NCBI GenBank assembly: GCA_011330545.1
Contig: DRQI01000020.1
Location: 1-5,502, forward strand
Direction of reading: 5' to 3'
DNA from: Flavobacteriia bacterium
GTDB lineage: Bacteria > Bacteroidota > Bacteroidia > Flavobacteriales > Flavobacteriaceae
DNA length: 5,502 nt
Shown in pieces: positions 1 to 5,502 of the stretch (positions are counted from its first letter, which is position 1; the number at the start of each line of letters is the position of its first letter). Below the pieces are notes generated by a model, which saw only the letters and a list, made by a program, of their open reading frames with translations, was not told the origin of the DNA and made no database searches. The translations under genes and the position numbers were made by a program.

Positions 1-47
1 CCTGCTGCTCCGGTTATTAGTACTTTACTCTCTAAATTTTCTTTCAT
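1..47 (-). CDS. N-terminal fragment of an NAD(P)-dependent nucleotide-sugar epimerase/dehydratase (SDR family)
   Basis: Only the first 15 codons and two bases of the sixteenth are present. They read MKENLESKVLITGAA and then a codon beginning GG, so Gly. A short polar leader followed by a beta strand and a TGAAG-type glycine motif is the usual opening of the Rossmann fold in extended short-chain dehydrogenases such as UDP-sugar 4-epimerases. The ATG at 47-45 is well supported: an in-frame TAG lies only 12 bases upstream (62-60), with no other ATG between. The neighbour upstream is a UDP-HexNAc 6-dehydrogenase. In Vi-antigen and O-antigen loci such a gene is often followed by a UDP-HexNAcA 4-epimerase (TviC/WbpP type), so that is my best guess. 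A 4,6-dehydratase or another SDR enzyme is equally compatible with so few residues. An AAGGAG sequence at 71-66 lies 18 bases from the start, too far for a normal ribosome binding site. Confidence 0.7.
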   Translation of the reverse strand, partial: MKENLESKVLITGAA

Positions 48-179
48 TGTTTCTCTATTCTAATTCTCCTTGCCTTTGGATTTCGGGTTCTTTGTTTTTT
101 GTTTTTTGTGTATTTGGGATGTATATTCTGTGATTATCTGTGTTCTATTTTCGGGTTTTGATAACATTTTTAACAATTT
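48..179 (-). other. 132-bp intergenic gap with a doubtful 35-codon reading frame
   Basis: This is the longest gap between genes in the window. On the coding strand it is A-rich and G-poor, with two tandem AAAAAAC heptamers (107-94). It has no TAnnTTTG motif and no stem-loop followed by a U-run, so I call neither promoter nor terminator. A minus-strand frame from ATG at 167 to TAG at 60 encodes 35 residues, starting MLSKPENRTQ and ending in a lysine-rich tail. It begins 12 bp after the dehydrogenase stop and ends 12 bp before the next ATG, in the same frame as that gene. Such spacing would suit a tiny operon gene, but A-rich DNA readily gives stop-free lysine-rich frames and I recognise no family. 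I treat it as probably non-coding. Confidence 0.5.
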
Positions 180-1481
180 TTATAACCTACTGTGTGATGC
201 CGTTTTTGGCAATGTTGCTTTGACATCAAAAATTATATGGTGTTCGCCAACCAACCCTTTGATATCTAATGTTTTAAATTCTTGATGTGATACGGCAATG
301 ATTACGCCATCATATATTGTGTTGACGTCGTCTAATGACGATATCAGGTCTATTCCGTATTCGTGTTTTACGGCTGATACGGTCGCCCATGGGTCATAAA
401 CATCTACATTGACCCCATAGGTTTGCAATTCTCTTACAATATCAATAGCTCTTGAATTCCTAATATCGGGGCAGTCTTCTTTAAAGGTAATTCCCAACAC
501 CAATACATTGGCATTTTTTATTGGAATACCTTCTTGTATCATCATTTTTACGGTTTCTTGCGAAACAAAAGGCCCCATACTATCATTTAAACGCCTGCCG
601 GCTAAGATAATTTCAGGATTGTATCCTAGCTCCATAGCTTTTTGCGCCAGATAATATGGGTCTACCCCGATACAATGCCCGCCTACCAATCCCGGTTTAA
701 AAGGCAAAAAGTTCCATTTGGTACCTGCGGCTTCCAATACTTCATGGGTGTCGATATCCATTAAGCGAAAAATCTTAGCCAATTCATTGACAAAGGCAAT
801 ATTAATATCACGTTGTGAATTTTCGATGACTTTTGCAGCTTCGGCTACTTTGATAGAAGGTGCTAAATGGGTACCTGCTACAATAATCGATTGGTAAACT
901 TCATCTATATATTGTGCAATTTCGGGTGTGGAGCCCGAAGTGATTTTTAATATTTTGGTAACCGTATGTTTTTTATCACCCGGATTTATCCTTTCGGGCG
1001 AATAGCCTACATAAAAATCTTTGTTAAAGGTGAGTCCTGATATTTTTTCCAAAATAGGGACACATTCATCTTCGGTAGCTCCGGGAAAAACAGTAGATTC
1101 ATAGACTACTACGTCTTCTTTTTTTAATACCTTGCCTACCGTTTCACTAGCTTTGAGCAAAGGTGTTAAATCGGGCCGGTTATTTTTATCAACGGGCGTA
1201 GGTACTGTTATAATATAAAAGTTTGCGGATGCTATTGCCGATAAATCGTCTGTCAGCCACAATCCTGTTGAAGTTTTATGCAATGCTTCTAAAGAATGTA
1301 CATTTACTTGCTCTAGTTCTGACGAGGTTGTCTCTAACGTAACATCAGAATTTTTTCTTAATTCTTTAATACGTTGTGTATTGATATCAAAGCCGATGAC
1401 TTGATATTTTTTAGCGAATTCTACTGCCAACGGTAAGCCGACATATCCCAATCCGATAATAGCAATTTTTGTTTTTTTCAT
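180..1481 (-). CDS. tviB: UDP-N-acetyl-hexosamine 6-dehydrogenase (TviB/WbpO type)
   Basis: This cytoplasmic enzyme oxidises C6 of a UDP-N-acetylhexosamine (UDP-GlcNAc or UDP-GalNAc) to the uronic acid with two NAD+, supplying an acidic precursor for the polysaccharide. The 433 residues are full length for the UDP-glucose/GDP-mannose dehydrogenase superfamily. An N-terminal Rossmann domain carries GLGYVG (10-15). Substrate and catalytic signatures follow: ESTVFPGAT (128-136), YSPERINPGD (160-169), AEAAKVIEN (213-221, candidate Lys217 and Asn221) and GLVGGHCIGVDPYY (264-277) with the thiohydride-forming Cys270 and Asp274. The C-terminal UDP-binding domain runs from about 320 and contains LGITFKEDCPDIRNSR (329-344). 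As I recall TviB, these stretches match it closely and differ from UDP-glucose dehydrogenases such as Ugd/TuaD. GlcNAc or GalNAc cannot be told apart from sequence alone. The start at 1481 gives MKKTKIAIIG directly before the nucleotide fold. It follows the transferase gene after 70 bp. WecC (UDP-ManNAc dehydrogenase) is the main alternative. Confidence 0.88.
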   Translation of the reverse strand: MKKTKIAIIGLGYVGLPLAVEFAKKYQVIGFDINTQRIKELRKNSDVTLETTSSELEQVNVHSLEALHKTSTGLWLTDDLSAIASANFYIITVPTPVDKNNRPDLTPLLKASETVGKVLKKEDVVVYESTVFPGATEDECVPILEKISGLTFNKDFYVGYSPERINPGDKKHTVTKILKITSGSTPEIAQYIDEVYQSIIVAGTHLAPSIKVAEAAKVIENSQRDINIAFVNELAKIFRLMDIDTHEVLEAAGTKWNFLPFKPGLVGGHCIGVDPYYLAQKAMELGYNPEIILAGRRLNDSMGPFVSQETVKMMIQEGIPIKNANVLVLGITFKEDCPDIRNSRAIDIVRELQTYGVNVDVYDPWATVSAVKHEYGIDLISSLDDVNTIYDGVIIAVSHQEFKTLDIKGLVGEHHIIFDVKATLPKTASHSRL

Positions 1482-1495
1482 TTTTGGCCATTTAT

Positions 1496-1526
1496 AAGTA
1501 CTATAAAATCAAATTTACAGGTACTT
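1496..1526. repeat. Short inverted repeat AAGTAC-19 bp-GTACTT in front of the dehydrogenase gene
   Basis: Six-base arms at 1496-1501 and 1521-1526 are perfect inverted copies, and GTAC is itself palindromic, so the arms are also near-direct copies 25 bp apart. They bracket the TAAATTTG motif at 1517-1510. Possible readings are an operator with two half-sites, a weak RNA hairpin with a 19-base loop in the leader, or chance in AT-rich DNA. With only six bases per arm, chance is a serious contender. Confidence 0.25.
1510..1517 (-). promoter_or_regulatory. Candidate -7 element TAAATTTG, proximal, for the dehydrogenase gene
   Basis: The minus strand reads TAAATTTG, an exact match to the Bacteroidota -7 consensus TAnnTTTG, ending 28 bases before the ATG at 1481. 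I find no TTG or TTTG at the usual 19-23 bp upstream distance, so only half of the promoter signature is present. It could give the dehydrogenase and downstream genes their own transcript in addition to read-through from the upstream genes. Confidence 0.3.
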
Positions 1527-1546
1527 GTTTTTCTTTTTTTAGGATG

Positions 1547-1554
1547 CAAATTTA
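1547..1554 (-). promoter_or_regulatory. Candidate -7 element TAAATTTG, distal, overlapping the transferase stop codon
   Basis: This is a second exact TAnnTTTG match on the minus strand. Its first three bases are the TAA stop of the phosphoglycosyl transferase gene. It is followed by GCA, giving the TTTGC ending common at flavobacterial promoters. If used, it would give a 5' leader of roughly 60 bases before the dehydrogenase. As with the proximal copy, no TTG/TTTG element is seen upstream at the right distance, and part of the match is fixed by the stop codon. Confidence 0.3.
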
Positions 1555-2148
1555 GGGAAAAAATGTTTTAAAAATATATTTTATATCGCCTAAAAAAGAC
1601 CAGTTCTGAATATAGTCTTTATTAATTTTTACTTTTTCTTTCCAAATGACAGCGTCATTATACTTTTTTGGGTTTGGTTGTTGTTTTAAGATATCTTCTT
1701 CATTCCTAAATTTCAATGTAGCAGGCCCTGTAATACCGGGTTTTACAGAGAGGATGATTTTGTCTTCGCCTGTTAATTTATCGGCATAGCCTACTATATC
1801 AGGGCGAGGGCCCACCAAGCTCATATTACCTATCAGCACATTGAATAATTGCGGCAATTCATCTAATTTAGTACGTCTCAACAATTTTCCAAACCAAGGT
1901 ATTCTTGAATCATCAACAATTATATTTGCATCATCTAAGGTATTAGATTTCATGGTTTTAATCTTATACATGGTAAATAACTTTGCGTGTTGCCCTACTC
2001 GCTGCTGCGAAAACAATCCAAACTCGCCCATAACCACCGTTGCCATAAAAATTAGGCATACTATTGGAAGTAAAAAAACAGTTATTCCGATAAGTGCAAC
2101 AACAATATCGAACAGGCGTTTTGCCAATTGCTGCTTTATACTAAGCAT
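1552..2148 (-). CDS. Initiating sugar-1-phosphate transferase (small PglC-like polyprenyl-phosphate phosphoglycosyl transferase)
   Basis: The product transfers a sugar-1-phosphate from a UDP-sugar to undecaprenyl phosphate on the cytoplasmic face of the inner membrane, the first committed step of repeat-unit assembly. At 198 residues it is a minimal monotopic enzyme of the PglC size class, lacking the extra N-terminal transmembrane domain of WcaJ/WbaP. Features in order are: a basic KRLFDI start (10-15); a hydrophobic segment (about 15-40) with Pro28 in its middle, where PglC has the helix-breaking Ser-Pro of its re-entrant membrane helix; QQRVGQ (48-53) and a YKIKTMK stretch (61-67); KLDELPQ (94-100) with the catalytic Asp96-Glu97 pair; NMSLVGPRP (108-116); and KPGITG (136-141). 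It starts 11 bp after the wzc stop codon with no Shine-Dalgarno match, so it is very likely translated from the wzc message. The donor sugar cannot be read from the sequence; an N-acetylhexosamine or a derivative is a reasonable guess from the context. Confidence 0.9.
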   Translation of the reverse strand: MLSIKQQLAKRLFDIVVALIGITVFLLPIVCLIFMATVVMGEFGLFSQQRVGQHAKLFTMYKIKTMKSNTLDDANIIVDDSRIPWFGKLLRRTKLDELPQLFNVLIGNMSLVGPRPDIVGYADKLTGEDKIILSVKPGITGPATLKFRNEEDILKQQPNPKKYNDAVIWKEKVKINKDYIQNWSFLGDIKYIFKTFFP

Positions 2149-2159
2149 AAAGTATCGGT

Positions 2160-4619
2160 TTATTTAAAAAGTTTTTTAAACCATGAAGGTTTTTTATCAT
2201 TGCTGTGGTATCCGTTACCGTATTTGCCATAACCATAACCTCCTCCATAGCCATAGCCGTAACCATAACCGTAGCCATAACCATAACTGTCTTTTATGGT
2301 AAAATCATTAAATACATAACTGATATTCTTTATCTCGCCATTTTTATACTTGTCATCAATCATTTTTGGCATTCCTTTTTGGGTATAATTTTGGCGTATG
2401 ATGTACATGATGGCATCGGTATATTTAAACAATTCTATGGCATCGGCTACCAAGCCTACCGGTGGTGTGTCAATGATAACATAGTCATAATTTTCTTTTA
2501 AATAAGCCATCATGGCATTGGTTTGATCGGTCAATAATAATTCTGACGGATTTGGCGGTATGGGCCCCGAAGTAATAATGTCTAAATTTGGTATTTGCGT
2601 TTGTTGGATAATATCAATTAATTCTTTTTGTCCTATCAAATAATTTACAACACCTACTTCGTTGCTCACGTTAAAATCATCGTGTAATTTTGGCTTCCGC
2701 AAATCTAAGCCCACTAAAATGGTTTTTTTATCACTCATAGCAAACACAGAGGCCATATTGATAGAACATAAGGTTTTTCCTTCGCCACTCACAGAAGAGG
2801 TAACGACTATTGTTTTAGATTTACTTCCCTTTTTAAACAAAAATTGAATATTTGACCGTAAGGCTCGAAACGATTCTGCCAGAGATGATTTGGGTTTATC
2901 AAAAACTGCCAAATAACTATCTATATGGCCTCTTCCTATAACTCCTAATACGGGAATCTCATATAATTTTTCAATCTCTTCAACAGTGGCTATTTTATTA
3001 TTTAATGCTTCTTTTACTATAATGTATAAAAACGGAAGCCCGAAACTAAGCATAATAGCAATCAAATAATTAAATAATGGCCTTGGGCTAATTGGAGCCT
3101 GCCCTACATCTTTTGCTTTGTCTAAAACCTTTATGTCTGAAACATTGGCGGCTATGGCCGTACCGGCTTCATATTGTTTCTGTTTTAAATATTCGTAATT
3201 GGCAGCGGTAAGGTTATAGTCACGTTGGAATTTAACCAACCCTTGTTCTTTTTTGGGCAGCGTGTTTAATCTGGAATTATAAGTGCCTAATCGTTTTTGT
3301 ACATTTTTTAAATTTACTTGAGTAGCATTTTTTAGGTTTAGAATATTTTCTAATAGGACTTCTCTAGTAATTTCTATTTCATTATTAACTTTTTTTAAAA
3401 GAGGATAATCGCTGGTTACTGTTCTTTCTAAATTCTTTTTTTGTTTCGAAAATTCAACTAATTCCACTATATTTTTAGAGATGTTAGGATCTTCAATAGT
3501 TACATTTACAGGTGCCGGTATATCATTACCTACCACTTTATGAGAACGTATATAGTTTTCTAGATTTTTATAATACTGCAACCTGTCTGTAATTTGCTGC
3601 TGTTTTAAATCTAAGTCTGATACTTGGGCAATAAGAGATTCTCCTTCAACACTTAAATTATATACTTTATTTTTTTGTTTGTAACTCCCCAAGTCTCTTT
3701 CAATAGTTTTTAAATTGGTTGATGCCAACTCAAAAACAGTATCTATATACTCTTTCGTTTTGATTGCGTATTGTATTTTTTGCTCTCGTTGGTCTTCATC
3801 TAATACCTCTATGGTAGTATTTAAATAATCTTCTATCTTCTTTTTATTAGGCCCTTTTAATTCTAGTTCAATCAAAGAAGTTCCTTTTGTAAGTGTTTTG
3901 GCATTGATGCTTTTGTAGGCTTTAACCGTTCCGTCAAAGCTCTTAAAAACAACAAAATAGGTTTTGCCGGCTAAATTATAAACACCTCTTTTTTTCTTAA
4001 TTGCAAACTTGCTAAACGGTGTCTGAATTAAGTCAAAGACATTATATTCTTTAGAAAAGGAATCACCTTCTGCTAAATATTTGTTTTTTTGATTTTCATT
4101 ATAATTCATTACTACCTGCTCACCATCATCAAATTTGACAGATACATTAACCTTATCATCTTGTAAGAAATCTAATCTAATAGGTACATTCAGTAATTGA
4201 TAACCGGTAGAATCTAACTCCAACTCAAAAGGCACCTTACCATAGACATCAACTTTTCTAAAACTGCCTTCTTGCAAATATTGAATATAATATTTTAATT
4301 TTTTTACTACTTTTTCGTTGTGGGTCCTAGATTTTAATATAGTGATAATGGTTTCTACTTTATCACTGGGGCCACCCCAATTAAAAGCTATATTGGTACT
4401 CGATGTAAATAAGGGGTTTTGTTCCTCTTTAACCGTAATCACACTATTTAAGCTATAAATTCGTTGTTTGCGTTTATTCACAAAAAAAGCAATCAATAGG
4501 CCTAAAAACAACATTGCCAAAAACAGCTTCCAATGAGAAATTACTTTTAGCACATACTCTTTTACATCAAAAGATTTTAATTCTTCAATATTAACATCAA
4601 ATTTATTTGCTTGCTCCAT
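2160..4619 (-). CDS. wzc: Wzc-type polysaccharide co-polymerase and autophosphorylating tyrosine kinase
   Basis: This inner-membrane BY-kinase controls chain length and export of the polysaccharide, partnering the Wza-like protein encoded 6 bp upstream. The 819 residues form a full-length co-polymerase/kinase fusion, longer than the roughly 720 of E. coli Wzc, as is usual in Bacteroidota. Features in order are: transmembrane helix 1 (about 30-48); a Wzz domain with a large periplasmic insert; a coiled-coil-rich region (about 275-460); a GNVR-like stretch with KKEQGLVKFQRDY (456-468); a proline-rich lead (APISPRP, 508-514); transmembrane helix 2 (about 517-537); and the cytoplasmic kinase. The kinase has an ExxRxxR oligomerisation motif (582-588), Walker A SGEGKT (611-616), Walker A' ILVGLDLR (634-641) and Walker B VIIDTPP (714-720). 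Gly637 replaces the first Asp of the canonical Walker A'. The C-terminus holds 11 tyrosines between 779 and 804, then a basic aromatic tail (KKPSWFKKLFK). No Wzb-type phosphatase is in the window. The ATG at 4619 places helix 1 at the expected distance. Confidence 0.95.
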   Translation of the reverse strand: MEQANKFDVNIEELKSFDVKEYVLKVISHWKLFLAMLFLGLLIAFFVNKRKQRIYSLNSVITVKEEQNPLFTSSTNIAFNWGGPSDKVETIITILKSRTHNEKVVKKLKYYIQYLQEGSFRKVDVYGKVPFELELDSTGYQLLNVPIRLDFLQDDKVNVSVKFDDGEQVVMNYNENQKNKYLAEGDSFSKEYNVFDLIQTPFSKFAIKKKRGVYNLAGKTYFVVFKSFDGTVKAYKSINAKTLTKGTSLIELELKGPNKKKIEDYLNTTIEVLDEDQREQKIQYAIKTKEYIDTVFELASTNLKTIERDLGSYKQKNKVYNLSVEGESLIAQVSDLDLKQQQITDRLQYYKNLENYIRSHKVVGNDIPAPVNVTIEDPNISKNIVELVEFSKQKKNLERTVTSDYPLLKKVNNEIEITREVLLENILNLKNATQVNLKNVQKRLGTYNSRLNTLPKKEQGLVKFQRDYNLTAANYEYLKQKQYEAGTAIAANVSDIKVLDKAKDVGQAPISPRPLFNYLIAIMLSFGLPFLYIIVKEALNNKIATVEEIEKLYEIPVLGVIGRGHIDSYLAVFDKPKSSLAESFRALRSNIQFLFKKGSKSKTIVVTSSVSGEGKTLCSINMASVFAMSDKKTILVGLDLRKPKLHDDFNVSNEVGVVNYLIGQKELIDIIQQTQIPNLDIITSGPIPPNPSELLLTDQTNAMMAYLKENYDYVIIDTPPVGLVADAIELFKYTDAIMYIIRQNYTQKGMPKMIDDKYKNGEIKNISYVFNDFTIKDSYGYGYGYGYGYGYGGGYGYGKYGNGYHSNDKKPSWFKKLFK
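2226..2285 (-). repeat. Hexanucleotide tandem repeat encoding the Tyr-Gly tail of the kinase
   Basis: Imperfect 6-bp units (TATGGT, TATGGC, TACGGT, TACGGC on the coding strand) repeat seven times over 2285-2244. They are interrupted by two glycine codons (2243-2238) and resume for two units (2237-2226). Each unit encodes Tyr-Gly. The units vary at the third codon positions, so the array has diverged somewhat and selection on the protein is plausible. Because the unit is a multiple of three, gain or loss of copies would change the number of phosphorylatable tyrosines without shifting the frame. Confidence 0.9.
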
Positions 4620-4625
4620 GCTATT

Positions 4626-5417
4626 CTATAAATTTCTAACTAACAATATCGTTGTTGTAACCAAAGACAATATTGATATAATGGTAGTAAATGTTTGTGA
4701 ACCTGTTGTACCGGTACCCCACGATTTTTGTTTTAGCGGCTCTACATAAATGATATCATTTGATTGGATATAAAAGGACGCTGAATCAAACATAGAAACA
4801 TCTGTCAAATCTAAATAGTTTTTTGTAGTACCATCGGTATTCTTACGTATAACAGCCACTCTTTTCCTATTGCCGGTCAAAGCAATATCACCTGCATTGG
4901 CAATGGCCTCGATGATATTCACTTGATTTTGAAATAATACTAACGTACCCGGATTGGTAACTTCGCCTAACACTGTAAACCGTATCCCTGCCAATTTAAC
5001 AGTTACAAAAATATCATTGATATCTTTAAAAAATGAACTCAACTTTTCTTCTATTTTTTCTCTTACCTCTTTTTCGGTAAATCCCAATACATTGAGCTCT
5101 CCCACATAGGGCAGACGTATGTTGCCTTGCCGGTCAATGGTATAGGAGTTAAAATATAGATTGCCTTCATTTACTTGTCCGGTAATTTGATTGCTTTGTA
5201 TCTGTGACTGATTAAATAACGCTACTAATTTTTCATCTTCAGCTTTGATGCGGATATCAAGAATATCATTTACTTGAAGGCGGTACGATTCATTTACTAT
5301 TTTATAAACTGAATTTTTTGACGTGGGCTCTCCCTGAAAATAAATTAAGTTTTTTGTAGGGATACATGAGGTTACTAACATCCCTAAGGTGAGTATGAAT
5401 AAAATTTTGCGCATCAT
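4626..5417 (-). CDS. wza: Wza-type polysaccharide export lipoprotein (Poly_export and SLBB domains)
   Basis: The product is an outer-membrane exporter component working with the Wzc-like kinase. I place the start at the ATG at 5417 (263 residues; ATG at 5414 is one codon further in). A longer frame opening with TTG at 5438 is unlikely, because that TTG lies inside the -7 promoter element and would make the N-terminus worse. From 5417 the protein begins with a classic lipoprotein signal: Met-Met-Arg-Lys, a hydrophobic core, then lipobox VTSC with Cys18 as the lipidated residue. A polysaccharide export domain (about 45-143) contains YRLQVNDILDIRI and DRQGNIRLPYVGEL. One SLBB domain follows (about 147-200, with VLGEVTNPG). 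A final hydrophobic helix (about 243-263) ends in LLVRNL. E. coli Wza has about 380 residues and more than one SLBB-like domain, so this is a compact form, as is common in Bacteroidota. It leads the gene set; its stop codon is 6 bp from wzc. Confidence 0.93.
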   Translation of the reverse strand: MMRKILFILTLGMLVTSCIPTKNLIYFQGEPTSKNSVYKIVNESYRLQVNDILDIRIKAEDEKLVALFNQSQIQSNQITGQVNEGNLYFNSYTIDRQGNIRLPYVGELNVLGFTEKEVREKIEEKLSSFFKDINDIFVTVKLAGIRFTVLGEVTNPGTLVLFQNQVNIIEAIANAGDIALTGNRKRVAVIRKNTDGTTKNYLDLTDVSMFDSASFYIQSNDIIYVEPLKQKSWGTGTTGSQTFTTIISILSLVTTTILLVRNL

Positions 5418-5435
5418 TCCAATTTTTCTTAACGG

Positions 5436-5443
5436 CAAATATA
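5436..5443 (-). promoter_or_regulatory. Candidate -7 promoter element TATATTTG for the export gene set
   Basis: The minus strand reads TTATATTTGCC, an exact match to the Bacteroidota TAnnTTTG -7 element with the common following GC. The motif ends 18 bases before the ATG at 5417, so transcription starting about 5 bases beyond it would leave a leader of only about 12-14 bases. No TTG or TTTG occurs at the expected -33 distance. The AT-rich stretch there (5461-5468, ATTATTTT on the coding strand) is at best a degenerate match. The position just before the first gene and the lack of Shine-Dalgarno sequence fit this phylum. Confidence 0.55.
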
Positions 5444-5502
5444 ATTTTTAATTGTTTATTAAAATAATATTTCTTTTTATTTTCGGGGCAGCAAAAAGCG
5501 AC
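5444..5502. other. Upstream edge region, no gene assigned
   Basis: This AT-rich stretch lies upstream of the export-gene promoter. Its last 22 bases (TTTCGGGGCAGC then AAAAAGCGAC on the plus strand) are more GC-rich and could be the end of an upstream minus-strand gene. Two minus frames entering from the edge do hit stops here (TAA at 5478-5476 and at 5451-5449), but too little is present to choose. I see no JUMPstart/ops-like element and no terminator hairpin. Confidence 0.4.

Noticed and set aside
81..157. Direct copies of TTTCGGGTT at 81-89 and 149-157, and TCTGTG at 127-132 and 137-142 spaced by one helical turn
   Set aside because: Short copies in a T-rich low-complexity gap with no third copy, no symmetry and no link to a promoter; most likely chance.
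70..285. Plus-strand 71-residue Phe/Cys-rich reading frame
   Set aside because: It overlaps the 3' end of the dehydrogenase and a T-rich gap; its hydrophobic composition follows from T-rich DNA.
1472..1478. Run of seven A on the coding strand directly after the dehydrogenase start codon, as a possible phase-variable slippage tract
   Set aside because: Seven bases is short for phase variation, it encodes ordinary Lys-Lys, and similar runs occur elsewhere in this AT-rich window.
1489..1491. Upstream ATG (1491) as an alternative dehydrogenase start
   Set aside because: It is 10 bases from the chosen ATG and therefore out of frame with the GLGYVG-containing protein.
1841..2167. Plus-strand 108-residue reading frame opposite the sugar transferase
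   Set aside because: It lies almost wholly within the well-supported transferase gene on the other strand, and its Asn/Ser/Cys-rich product resembles no known protein.
2205..2501. Plus-strand 98-residue reading frame opposite the kinase C-terminus
   Set aside because: It is the antisense shadow of the Tyr-Gly repeat and kinase domain. Its start is a low-complexity Val/Ile/Thr run produced by the hexamers, and no family is recognisable.
5444..5502. Search for a JUMPstart/ops-type antitermination element or terminator hairpin in the leader
   Set aside because: No GGCGGTAG-like sequence and no stem-loop with U-run is visible in the part of the leader that is present.

Overview
The window looks like part of a capsule or exopolysaccharide locus from a Bacteroidota genome, most likely a member of the Flavobacteriia. 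The grounds are AT-rich DNA, start codons with no usable Shine-Dalgarno sequence, TAnnTTTG-type -7 promoter elements, and a Wza-like/Wzc-like pair with the short lipoprotein and the ~820-residue kinase typical of that phylum. The taxon is inferred from these features, not from a marker gene.

All recognisable genes lie on the minus strand and are read from right to left. In transcription order they are: an 85-bp leader with a good -7 element (5418-5502); a Wza-type outer-membrane export lipoprotein (4626-5417); a Wzc-type co-polymerase/tyrosine kinase with a Tyr-Gly repeat tail (2160-4619); a small initiating phosphoglycosyl transferase (1552-2148); a UDP-N-acetylhexosamine 6-dehydrogenase of the TviB/WbpO type (180-1481); and the first 15 codons of an NAD(P)-binding epimerase/dehydratase (1-47, cut by the window edge). 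The first three genes are separated by only 6 and 11 bp and are almost certainly one transcript. The next two gaps are 70 and 132 bp. The 70-bp gap and the end of the gene before it hold two TAAATTTG motifs and an inverted repeat. The 132-bp gap holds a 35-codon reading frame of doubtful status.

The genes fit one pathway. The dehydrogenase, probably with the truncated epimerase, makes a UDP-HexNAc-uronic acid precursor. The phosphoglycosyl transferase puts the first sugar phosphate on undecaprenyl phosphate. The Wzc-like protein controls polymerisation and links the inner membrane to the Wza-like exporter. No glycosyltransferase, Wzx flippase, Wzy polymerase or Wzb phosphatase is in the window; these would be expected downstream (beyond position 1) or elsewhere.

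I see no tRNA, rRNA, CRISPR array, insertion sequence or convincing intrinsic terminator. This is a recognisable type of locus, not a new system. The points most worth checking are the repeat-encoded tyrosine tail, the start and promoter of the export gene, the altered Walker A' motif, and the two longer intergenic gaps.
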